A stretch of 64,000 bases of DNA from positions 744,001 to 808,000 of the forward strand of contig NW_020289975.1 in assembly GCF_003144245.1 (NCBI RefSeq), written 5' to 3'. Both the position numbers and the translations under genes were made by a program. Of this stretch, positions 1 to 8,537 are shown piece by piece. Below the pieces are notes generated by a model. The model was not told the origin of the DNA and ran no database searches. It saw nothing but the letters and a program-made list of their open reading frames with translations. How positions within the stretch are numbered: the first letter of the stretch is position 1; each line of letters begins with the position of its first letter. The stretch comes from Jaminaea rosea. Taxonomy: Eukaryota > Basidiomycota > Exobasidiomycetes > Microstromatales.

Positions 1-430
1 GACGAGTTCAAAATTGGCAGCCCCGAACAACTCCGCGCCCACGCGAGCGAGCCGCCCGAGTCCACGTCTCACTGGTGGTCAACGGCCATTCGATGTCACG
101 ATAGCGAGACAAAGAGCAAAGCAGATGAGATGGAGAGGACAAGCTCGCGGCCCCTTCTCTTTGACCGCATTGATGTCTCAAGGACCCAGCGTCGCATTCC
201 TGAGCCGTCAAAGCACCGCTGTACCACGCGCTGCGTGCGCCCATAGCCCGGCGTCAGTCTGAACCTTGGCCTCGCGGGCGTCGCCGCTGTGGAGGTCTGG
301 CTGACCAACTTCGCAGCAACCGTGACCTGGACCCTTGAATAGGCCAGTTCGCTGTCCGTCCATCCACTTTCGCTCAACGCTCTAAATCTTCTCCCTCTCT
401 ACACCTCGCATCTCAACCACTATCGCAGCA
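1..430. other. 5' flank, no gene recognised
   Basis: I see no convincing coding region here; the open frames on both strands are short, overlap each other and have no recognisable family. The last 60 nt before 431 are pyrimidine-rich with CTCT/CACC stretches, as is usual for a fungal transcription start and leader, so this is probably the promoter of the small plus-strand gene that follows. Confidence 0.4.
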
Positions 431-863
431 ATGGCCGGCCCCTCAAACATCAACAAGCCCTACGCAGAAGCTTCTCACGAAGGGGACGGTGTTCCCGCAA
501 AGGCTAAGACGGTCAACCAGCCCTCTCACATCGAGGAGAAGAAGGAATCGCTACGTTCTCTGCATCGCGATCCGAGCCATTCGCCAGAGGCCATCTCGAA
601 TCGCGCTACGTCGGGCAAGAGCGGTGGGTCTGGCACGTCCAACAACTATGGGAAGAGCCACTCGAGCATTGCGGCTAGTCATGGAGCTGGGGGACAGGGG
701 AACAACAGCAGCTCATTTGCAGGGGATGCCGAGCAGGTGAGTTGGCGTGATGAAGGCGGCAATCGTAGTGAAGGCACCAAGCTGAGTGTATTCACAACTC
801 TGTCGTCCGCAGCCGGAGCCGCCTCTCTCACCATCGCTTGTATCATCAAAGCGTCTGGTATAG
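431..863 (+). CDS. small disordered hypothetical protein, two exons
   Basis: Unrecognised gene, predicted at 118 aa from exons 431-736 and 813-863. The ATG sits in a good context (CAGCAATGG). The first exon reads 102 codons rich in Ser, Gly, Asn, Lys and His with no hydrophobic core, so the product should be intrinsically disordered. A GTGAGT donor follows a CAG codon at 737, and an acceptor (TCCGCAG) at 812 leads to 16 further codons and a TAG. Without splicing, the same frame runs on to 1291, but that extension lies antisense to the better-supported minus-strand gene at 1007-1918. The 3' ends converge with about 140 nt between them. No function can be proposed. The main doubt is whether this is a real gene; the composition, leader and clean splice signals are the only support. 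Confidence 0.42.
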
Positions 864-1006
864 ATTGGAATGGATATAAGCGCCACGACCTCTCTTCTGC
901 ATCATGTTTCCAACAAGCAAATGACATCACCATCACTTCGCAAGCCATTTTTACATGCGCCTCAGTCAACATTGCCATTGCCTCTCCTCTTCAGCCTTAC
1001 TTCCTC

Positions 1007-1918
1007 TCAGCTGATTCCGGTATTTTGGAAGCGGGGACTGCGCACCATCTCCGTGGCCTTTGCCAGCTGCTTCTCGGTCTCTGCGGAGAGTTCCCCCAGA
1101 TGACGCAAGAGCATGTCCAACAACATCAGTCCATCCTTGATTACGACATTTGGCTGCTGCTTCGAGGCGGCATCGCTGAATATGCGGTCGTGCTCCGCCT
1201 TGAGGCGCTTCTGGGCTTGGCCGAGATCCTTGTCCACGCTTTGCGCGCTCATCTCGTTGAGCTGGGCAGTGAGGCTGACGAAAATGGCTGATACTTTGCG
1301 CACACGAAGGGAGAGCTCGCTGACGGTGGCTTGAAGCACAGCGTGGTCCTTGCTCCGCACAGCGCATTCAGCATCATTAGCGAACGCGAGGAACCTTTGC
1401 CGGAGCTGATCGTGTTGCGAGAGGAGCGTGAGATTGGCTTCGAGTTGAGGTGTGAGAAGGTCTTCGCGAGGCGTGGCCTTGTGATCGTTGTCCCTGACGG
1501 TGGGCTCGAAACCGGTGAATCTGTGCTGCGGTAGCAGCGGCGGCGACGCCGGCAGAGTCAATGCTTCGGGTCGTTGCTCCTTTGTATTGTCAGGAGGCTC
1601 TTGTTGAATCAGAGTGCGATCCGCATCGAGAGGCGGATTGCTTAGCGCAAAGGATGCCTCCTCCTTTGACTCTTCCTGCCGCGAGGGTTCCTGGATGTCT
1701 ACAGCGTCGTCGTACTTATCATCGTCGTCCGATGTGTTGGCCAAAGGCGTGGTCAGCCGAACAGGATGGGATGGAGGAAGGATGCCGTTAAAGGCCACAG
1801 GCGTGCTAGGGCCAGAAGCGGGCTCATCCATGTCTATGAAGAAGCTGTGCGCAGGACTTGAGGAGGTGGAGAGGGAGGGGGCACGCTCTTGCGCCTCTAC
1901 CATGATGCTCTCGCTCAT
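1007..1918 (-). CDS. hypothetical coiled-coil protein, single exon
   Basis: 303-aa intronless reading frame with an ATG at 1918 and TGA at 1007. Residues 1-150 are acidic, Pro/Ser-rich and probably disordered, with a DDDDKYDD patch. From about residue 155 to the end the sequence is heptad-like and helical (EANLTLLSQHDQLRQRF..., LSLRVRKVSAIF..., QAQKRLKAEHDRIF...), suggesting a C-terminal coiled coil that could support oligomerisation or a structural role. I do not recognise the family. There is no signal peptide or membrane segment. Antisense frames of 133-286 aa overlap it, but the amphipathic periodicity and natural start and stop favour this strand. Confidence 0.6.
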   Translation of the reverse strand: MSESIMVEAQERAPSLSTSSSPAHSFFIDMDEPASGPSTPVAFNGILPPSHPVRLTTPLANTSDDDDKYDDAVDIQEPSRQEESKEEASFALSNPPLDADRTLIQQEPPDNTKEQRPEALTLPASPPLLPQHRFTGFEPTVRDNDHKATPREDLLTPQLEANLTLLSQHDQLRQRFLAFANDAECAVRSKDHAVLQATVSELSLRVRKVSAIFVSLTAQLNEMSAQSVDKDLGQAQKRLKAEHDRIFSDAASKQQPNVVIKDGLMLLDMLLRHLGELSAETEKQLAKATEMVRSPRFQNTGIS

Positions 1919-3023
1919 ATCTGATTCTGCCGCTCTCGACGGCTGAAGGAGATCACGCTGTCTTGAGCTCGTATCCGACGCTCGGACCTCTCGCAGCTGT
2001 CAATGGCCTCGTCGTCGCTCCATCTGTTTGGCTGCATGCGAAGTGAGCAGGGAGCGATGAACGGATTGATAGGGATGGACGAAAGGAGTGCGGGCCGAGA
2101 TGAAGAGAGACTCGATGAGAAGGACGACGAGAGGAGAGGTGGCTGGCGGCTCGAGATGAAGTTGGCTTGGAGACGCACACACATCAGGCTCTATGGCCTG
2201 CCAGCTCTGCTAGTGCCTTTTCTACCTCGGCAGCCTGGAGTCTGCTATACTCGATACTTCTGAAATGGTATCACGGTTCCCCTGGAGGACCCCCTTTGTC
2301 CTTTACGCAGCATAAAGTGCTTCTTGATCGTTGCTTGCTGACCATGACGGCGACAGGACGATGCTGGCACCTCTAGTTTGGCGGCTCTTTGTTGCCTCAG
2401 TTGCCACCTGGGTCGCCACGCGCTTGACTCTGCAGCCGCGCTTCCGCTTCGTGCCCCTCTGCTCCGCCGCCACCGCCGCCGCCGCCCCCGTGGAACGCTG
2501 AGGCCACCGCCCACCGTTCGCCTGCACGTCCGCCTTTGTGCGACCTCGACTGACCGCTTTCGACCTTGTCTCCATAACCTCACGATCGAACTACTGCCAG
2601 CTCCTCGACTCTTACGCAGGCTCCTACCTCTTCACTCAGACGCCATTGATTGGTGCGGCTAATAGCTTTTGTTTCTGCGACATCGCCCACCGCCACTATC
2701 AAATCGCGATCACGTCACACCCGCATTCGACGCCATCCGACCCCAAAGCATCGTCTCCTCTTCCGAGTTCTCCTGCAAACACGGTCTCAACAAAGGCCTC
2801 GACGACGACGTTTCTCAGAGGCTAGCTATCTACGCTTCCCTCCCAACTCTGTTCACATCTGGTCAAACAAGTCACTCACGGCCGCTTCGTTCTCTGTATC
2901 TCGCTGCATAGGACCCAAGTTGCTGTATCTCTACACCAATTGTCCACCAGAGCATTTTCTCTCCAGTGGCCTCACCATCGACCAAGACTTCCCAGCAAGT
3001 TTCTGTTCTATCGACCGACAACC
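1919..3023. other. divergent intergenic region, no gene seen
   Basis: About 1.1 kb between the start of the coiled-coil gene (minus) and the start of the Edc1-like gene (plus). Several open frames exist on both strands, but they lack family similarity, and some begin with non-ATG codons. The stretch from about 2680 to 3020 is C/T/A-rich with many TCTC and CACC words, typical of a long fungal 5' leader for the downstream plus-strand gene. Around 2460-2490 there is a CCGCCG-rich patch. Confidence 0.5.
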
Positions 3024-4649
3024 ATGCTTGCGACGATGCGACCTAGCTCCGTTCAATCCACCAACCTGCATCAACAACCGCCCTCTAGAGCCAGTTCCAT
3101 TGCTTCTTCCCACCACTCCTCCAAGTCTACCGCATCCTCCTCCAACCACCGCATGGCAGAAAGCGCCATCGCAAAGCCTAAGACCGCAGCCAAGCGACCC
3201 AACAACAAGTCTGGGGCTGCAGGCGGTCACAAGGCGACCCACGTCTCTTCTGAGGAGAAGCAGGGCAGCGGTAGCAACAGCCCTCGTCCTCGATCCAAGA
3301 AGGCTCTGCCCTCGCACGATGAGGTGCACTTGCAGGCAATGAAGTCAACCCCTGGTCTGCTGACCCTCAGCAAGCCGCTCGAGGAGGAGGCGGTCTCTCG
3401 TAAGAGCACAGCAAAGCCGAAGAAGGACAGGAAGAAGGCGGTCGCAATCGATGAGTCGACTCCCGAACCTCCTTCCTCTTCCATCCACCATCTCTCCAGC
3501 TCTGCACCGGAGACATCACGACCACTGAGCAAGAGGAGCGAGAGAGCGGCACCTGAACGAGATGCAGCTGCATGGGAGATGCCTTCCTCTGGCGGATCAG
3601 CGCAGGGCCAGCCAGCACTCAATTGGCAGCAGCAGCTCATGAACGCGCAGCCGTCGGGCAACAAAGCTGCGACCATCTCCGCAGCAGCCACAAAGAAGGC
3701 GGCGCGCAAGCAAGCGCAGCAATCTACCTCTTCCGCGAGCAGCGATGCCCTCACTTGGCAGCAGGAGCTCTTTAATCCAGCCGCCAAGGCCAAGCGCGGC
3801 CCCCAGTTCGACGTCTTCGCCGACGCGCGAGACGTAGAGACATTTGGCGGGGTCAGTGAGGATGAGAGCTCTCGCTCTCGTACCAGCAGTGTGGGCGAGC
3901 TCAAGGCTGGAAAGACCGGCAAGAAGGCTGGCAAGGGGGGCAAGAAGGTCAGCGCCGCGCAGGACATAGCAGCTGGCGACCTGTCCCTTGATGAAATTTT
4001 CGCTGCAGGGCCGGGCTCAGGCTCCGCATCTACGGGGTCAAATAGCAAGAGCCACATCCGCATCCAATCCATGCCGCCTGGTGCTGGCGGCCCCTCCACT
4101 CCCGCGAAACGCGCCAACCCTCCATTCTCCACGGCCCATCACGCTTCCTCCCCAGCCTTGAGCTCCAACCTCGCTCCTCCTCACGACGCAGCGGCAGCAG
4201 CCGCTGCGGCCTATGCAGGCCCAAACTTCCACAACTCACCCAGCGCGGCTAGTCTGCCGGCGCCCAAGTTCGGGAGCCGCATTAGGGAAAGGTCTTCGGC
4301 GCTACAGCGTCAGGACTCGAGGAGTAGCACCAGTAGCGGGGGTGGGCGGGCAGCCGGCGGTAGCAGCGATGCGGAGGGAGCAGCAGCCTCCGAAGTCGGC
4401 TTGCCTCGCTCAGCCAGGGGCGCAACCGCCCCCCCTGCGCCTATGAGCTCTTCTTACCCTTCCTCTGGCCTGCCGGGGTCTTCGTCGTCGTACGAGGCAA
4501 TGCCAGCTGACTCGTCGTCTTCACTGTCCTCCAACGATCCCGCTAGCAGCGGAGCCAACAAGTCGTCAGCGCCGTCCACGATGACGATGGACAAATCGGC
4601 TACTATCGAGAATCTTCTTGCTCGACTGATGGGCGGGCCGACGATTTAA
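3024..4649 (+). CDS. EDC1: Edc1/PNRC-type mRNA decapping activator
   Basis: 541-aa intronless protein. It is almost entirely low-complexity (Ser, Ala, Lys, Gly) but carries a compact motif at residues 397-416: YAGPNF, then SPSAAS, then LPAPKF. This matches the arrangement known for Edc1/PNRC proteins, where a YAG-type Dcp2-activation motif is followed by a proline-rich LPxP Dcp1-binding motif. The expected role is stimulating Dcp1-Dcp2 mRNA decapping in the cytoplasm. Two related short motifs, NWQQQLMN near residue 200 and TWQQELFN near residue 245, are separated by about 45 residues, and a hydrophobic ENLLARLMGG tail ends the protein. The frame is open further upstream (to about 2940) without an ATG, so 3024 is the first usable start; a second ATG lies four codons later. 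Assignment rests on short linear motifs only, so the family call is good but not certain. Confidence 0.68.
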   Translation: MLATMRPSSVQSTNLHQQPPSRASSIASSHHSSKSTASSSNHRMAESAIAKPKTAAKRPNNKSGAAGGHKATHVSSEEKQGSGSNSPRPRSKKALPSHDEVHLQAMKSTPGLLTLSKPLEEEAVSRKSTAKPKKDRKKAVAIDESTPEPPSSSIHHLSSSAPETSRPLSKRSERAAPERDAAAWEMPSSGGSAQGQPALNWQQQLMNAQPSGNKAATISAAATKKAARKQAQQSTSSASSDALTWQQELFNPAAKAKRGPQFDVFADARDVETFGGVSEDESSRSRTSSVGELKAGKTGKKAGKGGKKVSAAQDIAAGDLSLDEIFAAGPGSGSASTGSNSKSHIRIQSMPPGAGGPSTPAKRANPPFSTAHHASSPALSSNLAPPHDAAAAAAAAYAGPNFHNSPSAASLPAPKFGSRIRERSSALQRQDSRSSTSSGGGRAAGGSSDAEGAAASEVGLPRSARGATAPPAPMSSSYPSSGLPGSSSSYEAMPADSSSSLSSNDPASSGANKSSAPSTMTMDKSATIENLLARLMGGPTI

Positions 4650-5225
4650 GCCCGTTGTCAGCTCATCACTACCACTACATCCTCTCTCTTGCGACACCTA
4701 CCCTCGATCCCTCCACACACACCGCGACATCGACACGATCCCTCCTGCGGCTTCAACATGACGCAGTGAGCGTAGCTACGTCGCCGTCAAAGGCGCCACC
4801 CTTCTGCTCTACTTTCGCCACCCTATGACCTCCGATCCGATTTCGCAACATTTCCGTTCCCCTTCTATCGCGCTCGCTCTTCCAAAGCTACCAGTGCTTG
4901 TACCTTCCCCGATTATGCGGGGTCGTGGAAGAGCTATTTACCGCGTGCTTCATCCTCTTTCTCTACCTCCTTGCGCGCCCTTCATCTTGTTGCTTTTCTT
5001 CCTTCGACACCTCATTCGTCCTCAGTTCCCCCGCTCTTTCTCCTCTCCCAGCGTACACCCCACCTTCCAATCCGATCATCCTACAACCTACTCGCCTTTG
5101 CTCGGGTGGCCTGCATATCACGCGTGTAAATCACCTGTCTGACAGCAAGTCGTAGGTACTCAATCTCCCCACTGAGAGAAGGTGAACAGAGGCAATGCAA
5201 TTCCTACCCAACTGTACGTCACCCT
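4650..5225. other. convergent 3' intergenic region
   Basis: About 575 nt between the ends of the Edc1-like gene (plus) and AP-3 beta (minus). C/T-rich with no recognisable gene. It probably holds both 3' UTRs and terminators. It also contains the possible alternative last exon of AP-3 beta described in that entry. Confidence 0.5.
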
Positions 5226-8165
5226 TCAATCAGCCCATGCACTCTGAGCCCGTCTCACCTCCTCTAGACCATCAGCATGGTCGAGGAATCTTCCATCCTC
5301 TCTGGCGTCTTCATCGCCATCCTCACTTCCACTTTCACTTTCACTTTCGCTCTCGCTCTCGCTCTCATCTTCGTCCTCCTGCCTATCCTCCTCTTCTTCA
5401 TCGCTCTCCTCCTCGCTTTCCTCCTCCTCCTCCTCCTCCTCCTCGCTGCTGTCCTCGCTACCGCTGCTTTCCTGCTCTTCCTCACTCTCCTCGTCCAGAA
5501 AGGCGTCTAGGTCCTTGTACTTTCCCTTGCCCTGCGGCGGAGCAGCCATCATCGCTGCCGTAGTGGGAGCGCCACCGACTGGTGAAGCGTGCCCGGAGCT
5601 CGACAGGGATCTCGCACCACCACCTATAGCTGCACCAGCGCCCGAGCTGCTGGGCAAAGAGGCAGGGGCGGCGAGAGGCTCAACGGCAACTACGTGGTCT
5701 CGTACCGAGGCTGGAGGGAGGGCAGAGGGGCTCGAGGTCCAGGAGGGGAGACCGAGTCCGACTGTGTTCGCTTTTCTGTCTACCATCGAGGATCGGAGGA
5801 GCGGTGATCGGCCCGCTGGCAAGAGGGCGAGTCTGGCCGGATCCAGGAGAAGGGCGACATCCACATCGCCCTGTTCAGGCGAGGTCGTTGCTGTGGAGAC
5901 ATCGGGTCGCTCATTGAAGAGTACCTTGAGTACCTGTTCCCTTCTCAGCCTCACGCCAGGTGTGGCAACCGCTTCTTCGTCCTCCTTCTTCCCCTGAGTC
6001 TGTTTGGACGCGCCGCTCTCAAGGCCAGCGGTCAAGCCCCTCAAAAACCTTGCGCGGTCCCTCACATCCACGCCAGGGTCGTACCGTGCAAGGTCGAGGA
6101 TGTAGGAGAACAAGTGACGCACTGCGATTGGTGTTTCCGTTGCCTTCGCCTCGGTGGAGGGCTCAAGGAAAGTAGCCAACTTCGCGCCCATCCCCAGAAT
6201 AGCGAGTTTGGCTTCCTGTCCCTCTGCGGAGAAGTTGAGAGCGGCTTTGCGCAACACTTCAGGAAGAATGGTCTCGGCGAGGCTCCGGTGCTGCGGTTGT
6301 TGCGCAAGTGGAGCACTGATGTTCTGAGCAGCTACAGGTACCTTCAGCTGACAATACTGACCCAAAAGCCAGAACAGGGTTGCCCGCGCTTGTGTGTCGT
6401 GGAGAGAGGATTTGCCGAGCAGTTTGAGACTGCTCGAAAAAGACGATCCTTCGCTGCTGGAGGCAGAGGGCACGTCGGGCCTGAAGAGGTGCTGCGAGAG
6501 GGTGTAGACGAGCAAGCCTGCCGCGCTGTCGCTGTTCGAGGATGGTTCTCCTTCCGTCTGGGCAGTCATGCTTGAGCCCTTGACCTGTACAATCGCCTGC
6601 AGCACGTCCACTGCTCGCTGAACAGCACGGCTGTCTCCCTCGCCAGAGGCGCTCTGCTTTCCTTTACTTCCGGTATGCGACGAAGAAGACGAAGTCTTCA
6701 GCATCGCGAGCAACACCTGCGTACACCTGTCCATCACGCTGTCGGCCCCGGCTGCGTCCCGCATCGCAGCCGCCGACGTGGCGAGGCGACCAAGGGCTCC
6801 TGTCGCATGAGCCTTGAGTGCTGCCTCTGGTCGGTGCAATGCGGCCTCTTCGAGCTCGTCGAGAGCGAGATTCTCCACCGACCCATTGTGTTTTGAGCCG
6901 ATGGCCAGGTCCACGAGGACATCAAGCTTCGCCATGCTGAGCCACACCGGTTCTCCCGCGAGCGTCGTCAGGGACACGAAATTTGCGGCTACTGTCTCCG
7001 AGCAGGATGCAGCGAAGAGATCCGGCCGTATTGAGTTGAGGACACGGACGAAGTGCAGGGCAACGAGGGCTTGCGAGGCGTGAGAGTGGGTGAGACGGAG
7101 GAGGGGCTGAATGAGCTGGGTATGCGTAGGGCTTGCCGATGGGAGGAGGGACAGGTAGAGGTGGGCTGACGATAGGACCGACGCCGAGTTGCGACTCGAA
7201 AGAAGCGGCTGCGTCTTTGCCAGCAAAAGCTCCAGATCCGCATCCAATCCAGTTCCCCATCTCGTCCTACCCGGCACCTTCTTCTCTCCTCGAGGATCCT
7301 CGACAGCTTTGCCCGCCTCATCTGATGGGCGTGGCAAATTCAGCCTAGCGTAGCTGGCCAACACCCGCAGCGCTGCAGGCTGATTCCATTCATCGATGTC
7401 GACCAGAGCGTGGCAGATGCGGCGAAAATGTGGATGGAGTAGGTCGTACCGATGTGGGATGGTGCAGGTGAAGGCGAGGAGTGCTGAACCTAGGACGGAG
7501 GGATGCTTGTCGGCGAGTAAAGTCGAAAGGTGCGGAACCAATGAAGGTAGCAAAGAAGGGGCTAGCTCAGAGCACTTGGCAATTGCATCTGCCGCAATTC
7601 TTCTTACGTAGAAGCTGGCATCGCGCACGCTGCGAGCGATTGCCATCTCCATGATCGATGCCGCCATCTTTACTCCCAAGCTGCTGAGCACGCGTAGTGC
7701 CATGCCACGAATCAGAGGTGACGGATCGGCGAGATCGCGCTGAAAAGAGTTGATGGAGAGGAGTGCTACATCTGGTTGAGCAGGTGCAAGGCGCAGCGTG
7801 ACGAGGTAGACGAGCGTCTTGACCTGCAAAGACTGGACGGAGGTGAGCTTGAGGACCGAAGGAAAGAGGTGATCGGCGGCAGGTAGTGATTTCGAGATCA
7901 TGGCGACTACTATGCGTAGACCCTCGATGCGTTCATGCTCTGCGCTGCTCTCGAGCTTGTTGCGTGTCGCTCGTAGCCCTTGGTCGCCTACTGCACCAAC
8001 GTCGACTTGTGCCAGGTAGCGATCTGCTCCTGCTGGGCCGCCGCCATGTTGTCCTCCCGGTGTCGAGCCACCGAGGGCTCCAACGAGGGCGGCTTGATAG
8101 TCCTCTGCCCGCTCTGTGAAGTAGGAGATGGCTCGCGATGCCGACGAGCCGGGCGTTGATGTCAT
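5226..8165 (-). CDS. APL6: AP-3 complex beta subunit (beta-3 adaptin)
   Basis: 979-aa protein. Residues about 60-600 are an Adaptin_N helical-repeat region with hallmark phrases (ERIEGLRIVVAMISKS, VQVKTLVYLV-like, DPSPLIRGMALRVLSS, DASFYVRRIAADAI, DKHPSVLGSALLAF). AP-3 carries cargo from Golgi/endosomes to the vacuole independently of the late endosome. After a Ser-rich hinge, residues about 885-975 are extremely acidic (runs of E, SESESE repeats), the usual beta-3 hinge feature. The real ATG is at 8165; the frame is open four codons further upstream but without an ATG. An optional 3' intron is possible: a donor GTGAGA near 5264 and a TACAG acceptor near 5212 would replace the last residues with about 26 others; at 53 nt it would be short, so I keep the unspliced end. 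It diverges from ATG11 across 372 nt. Confidence 0.92.
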   Translation of the reverse strand: MTSTPGSSASRAISYFTERAEDYQAALVGALGGSTPGGQHGGGPAGADRYLAQVDVGAVGDQGLRATRNKLESSAEHERIEGLRIVVAMISKSLPAADHLFPSVLKLTSVQSLQVKTLVYLVTLRLAPAQPDVALLSINSFQRDLADPSPLIRGMALRVLSSLGVKMAASIMEMAIARSVRDASFYVRRIAADAIAKCSELAPSLLPSLVPHLSTLLADKHPSVLGSALLAFTCTIPHRYDLLHPHFRRICHALVDIDEWNQPAALRVLASYARLNLPRPSDEAGKAVEDPRGEKKVPGRTRWGTGLDADLELLLAKTQPLLSSRNSASVLSSAHLYLSLLPSASPTHTQLIQPLLRLTHSHASQALVALHFVRVLNSIRPDLFAASCSETVAANFVSLTTLAGEPVWLSMAKLDVLVDLAIGSKHNGSVENLALDELEEAALHRPEAALKAHATGALGRLATSAAAMRDAAGADSVMDRCTQVLLAMLKTSSSSSHTGSKGKQSASGEGDSRAVQRAVDVLQAIVQVKGSSMTAQTEGEPSSNSDSAAGLLVYTLSQHLFRPDVPSASSSEGSSFSSSLKLLGKSSLHDTQARATLFWLLGQYCQLKVPVAAQNISAPLAQQPQHRSLAETILPEVLRKAALNFSAEGQEAKLAILGMGAKLATFLEPSTEAKATETPIAVRHLFSYILDLARYDPGVDVRDRARFLRGLTAGLESGASKQTQGKKEDEEAVATPGVRLRREQVLKVLFNERPDVSTATTSPEQGDVDVALLLDPARLALLPAGRSPLLRSSMVDRKANTVGLGLPSWTSSPSALPPASVRDHVVAVEPLAAPASLPSSSGAGAAIGGGARSLSSSGHASPVGGAPTTAAMMAAPPQGKGKYKDLDAFLDEESEEEQESSGSEDSSEEEEEEEEESEEESDEEEEDRQEDEDESESESESESESGSEDGDEDAREDGRFLDHADGLEEVRRAQSAWAD

Positions 8166-8537
8166 GACGAGCAGCACAAATGGGAGAGGAGCAAAGGAAG
8201 CTAAGAACCAACCAACTTGAAGCCCAAAGTCGCGCTTCCGCTTCCCGCTCCCGCTCTCGCTCTTGTTGCGAGTGGCCCGAGCGAGGGGCGGCGAGGGGCA
8301 ATGGCGAGGCTCAGTCCAACGGAGGCGTCATGCAATCAGCAATCGGTCCTTGTCCCTTGTCTGTATCGTGGAACACAGGTCAACACCACATCCACACTGA
8401 TTCCTATCCTATCAGCATTGCAAGTCCCGACTGCAACTCCCTGCGTCTACACTACCCGATCTCCTCCTCCAGCATTGGGCCCTCGTCGGCCTCGAGTCTT
8501 GCCACTCGCCTCGCCTCGCCTCTTCTCTTCATCCGCC
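8166..8537. promoter_or_regulatory. shared divergent promoter of AP-3 beta and ATG11
   Basis: 372 nt separate the two start codons, so both genes must share this regulatory region. It contains C/T-rich blocks (CTCCTCCTCC, CGCCTCGCCTCGCC at 8508-8521) immediately before the ATG11 start. The plus frame of ATG11 is open through this region, with an in-frame ATG at 8301, but the segment has leader-like composition. I identified no specific factor site. Confidence 0.6.

Noticed and set aside
2650-3342. 230-codon plus-strand frame overlapping the start of the Edc1-like gene
   Set aside because: Begins with a non-ATG codon in a pyrimidine-rich leader and overlaps the supported frame.
3227-4132. 301-codon open frame antisense to the Edc1-like gene
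   Set aside because: Antisense shadow without motifs; the plus strand has the YAG/LPxP motifs.
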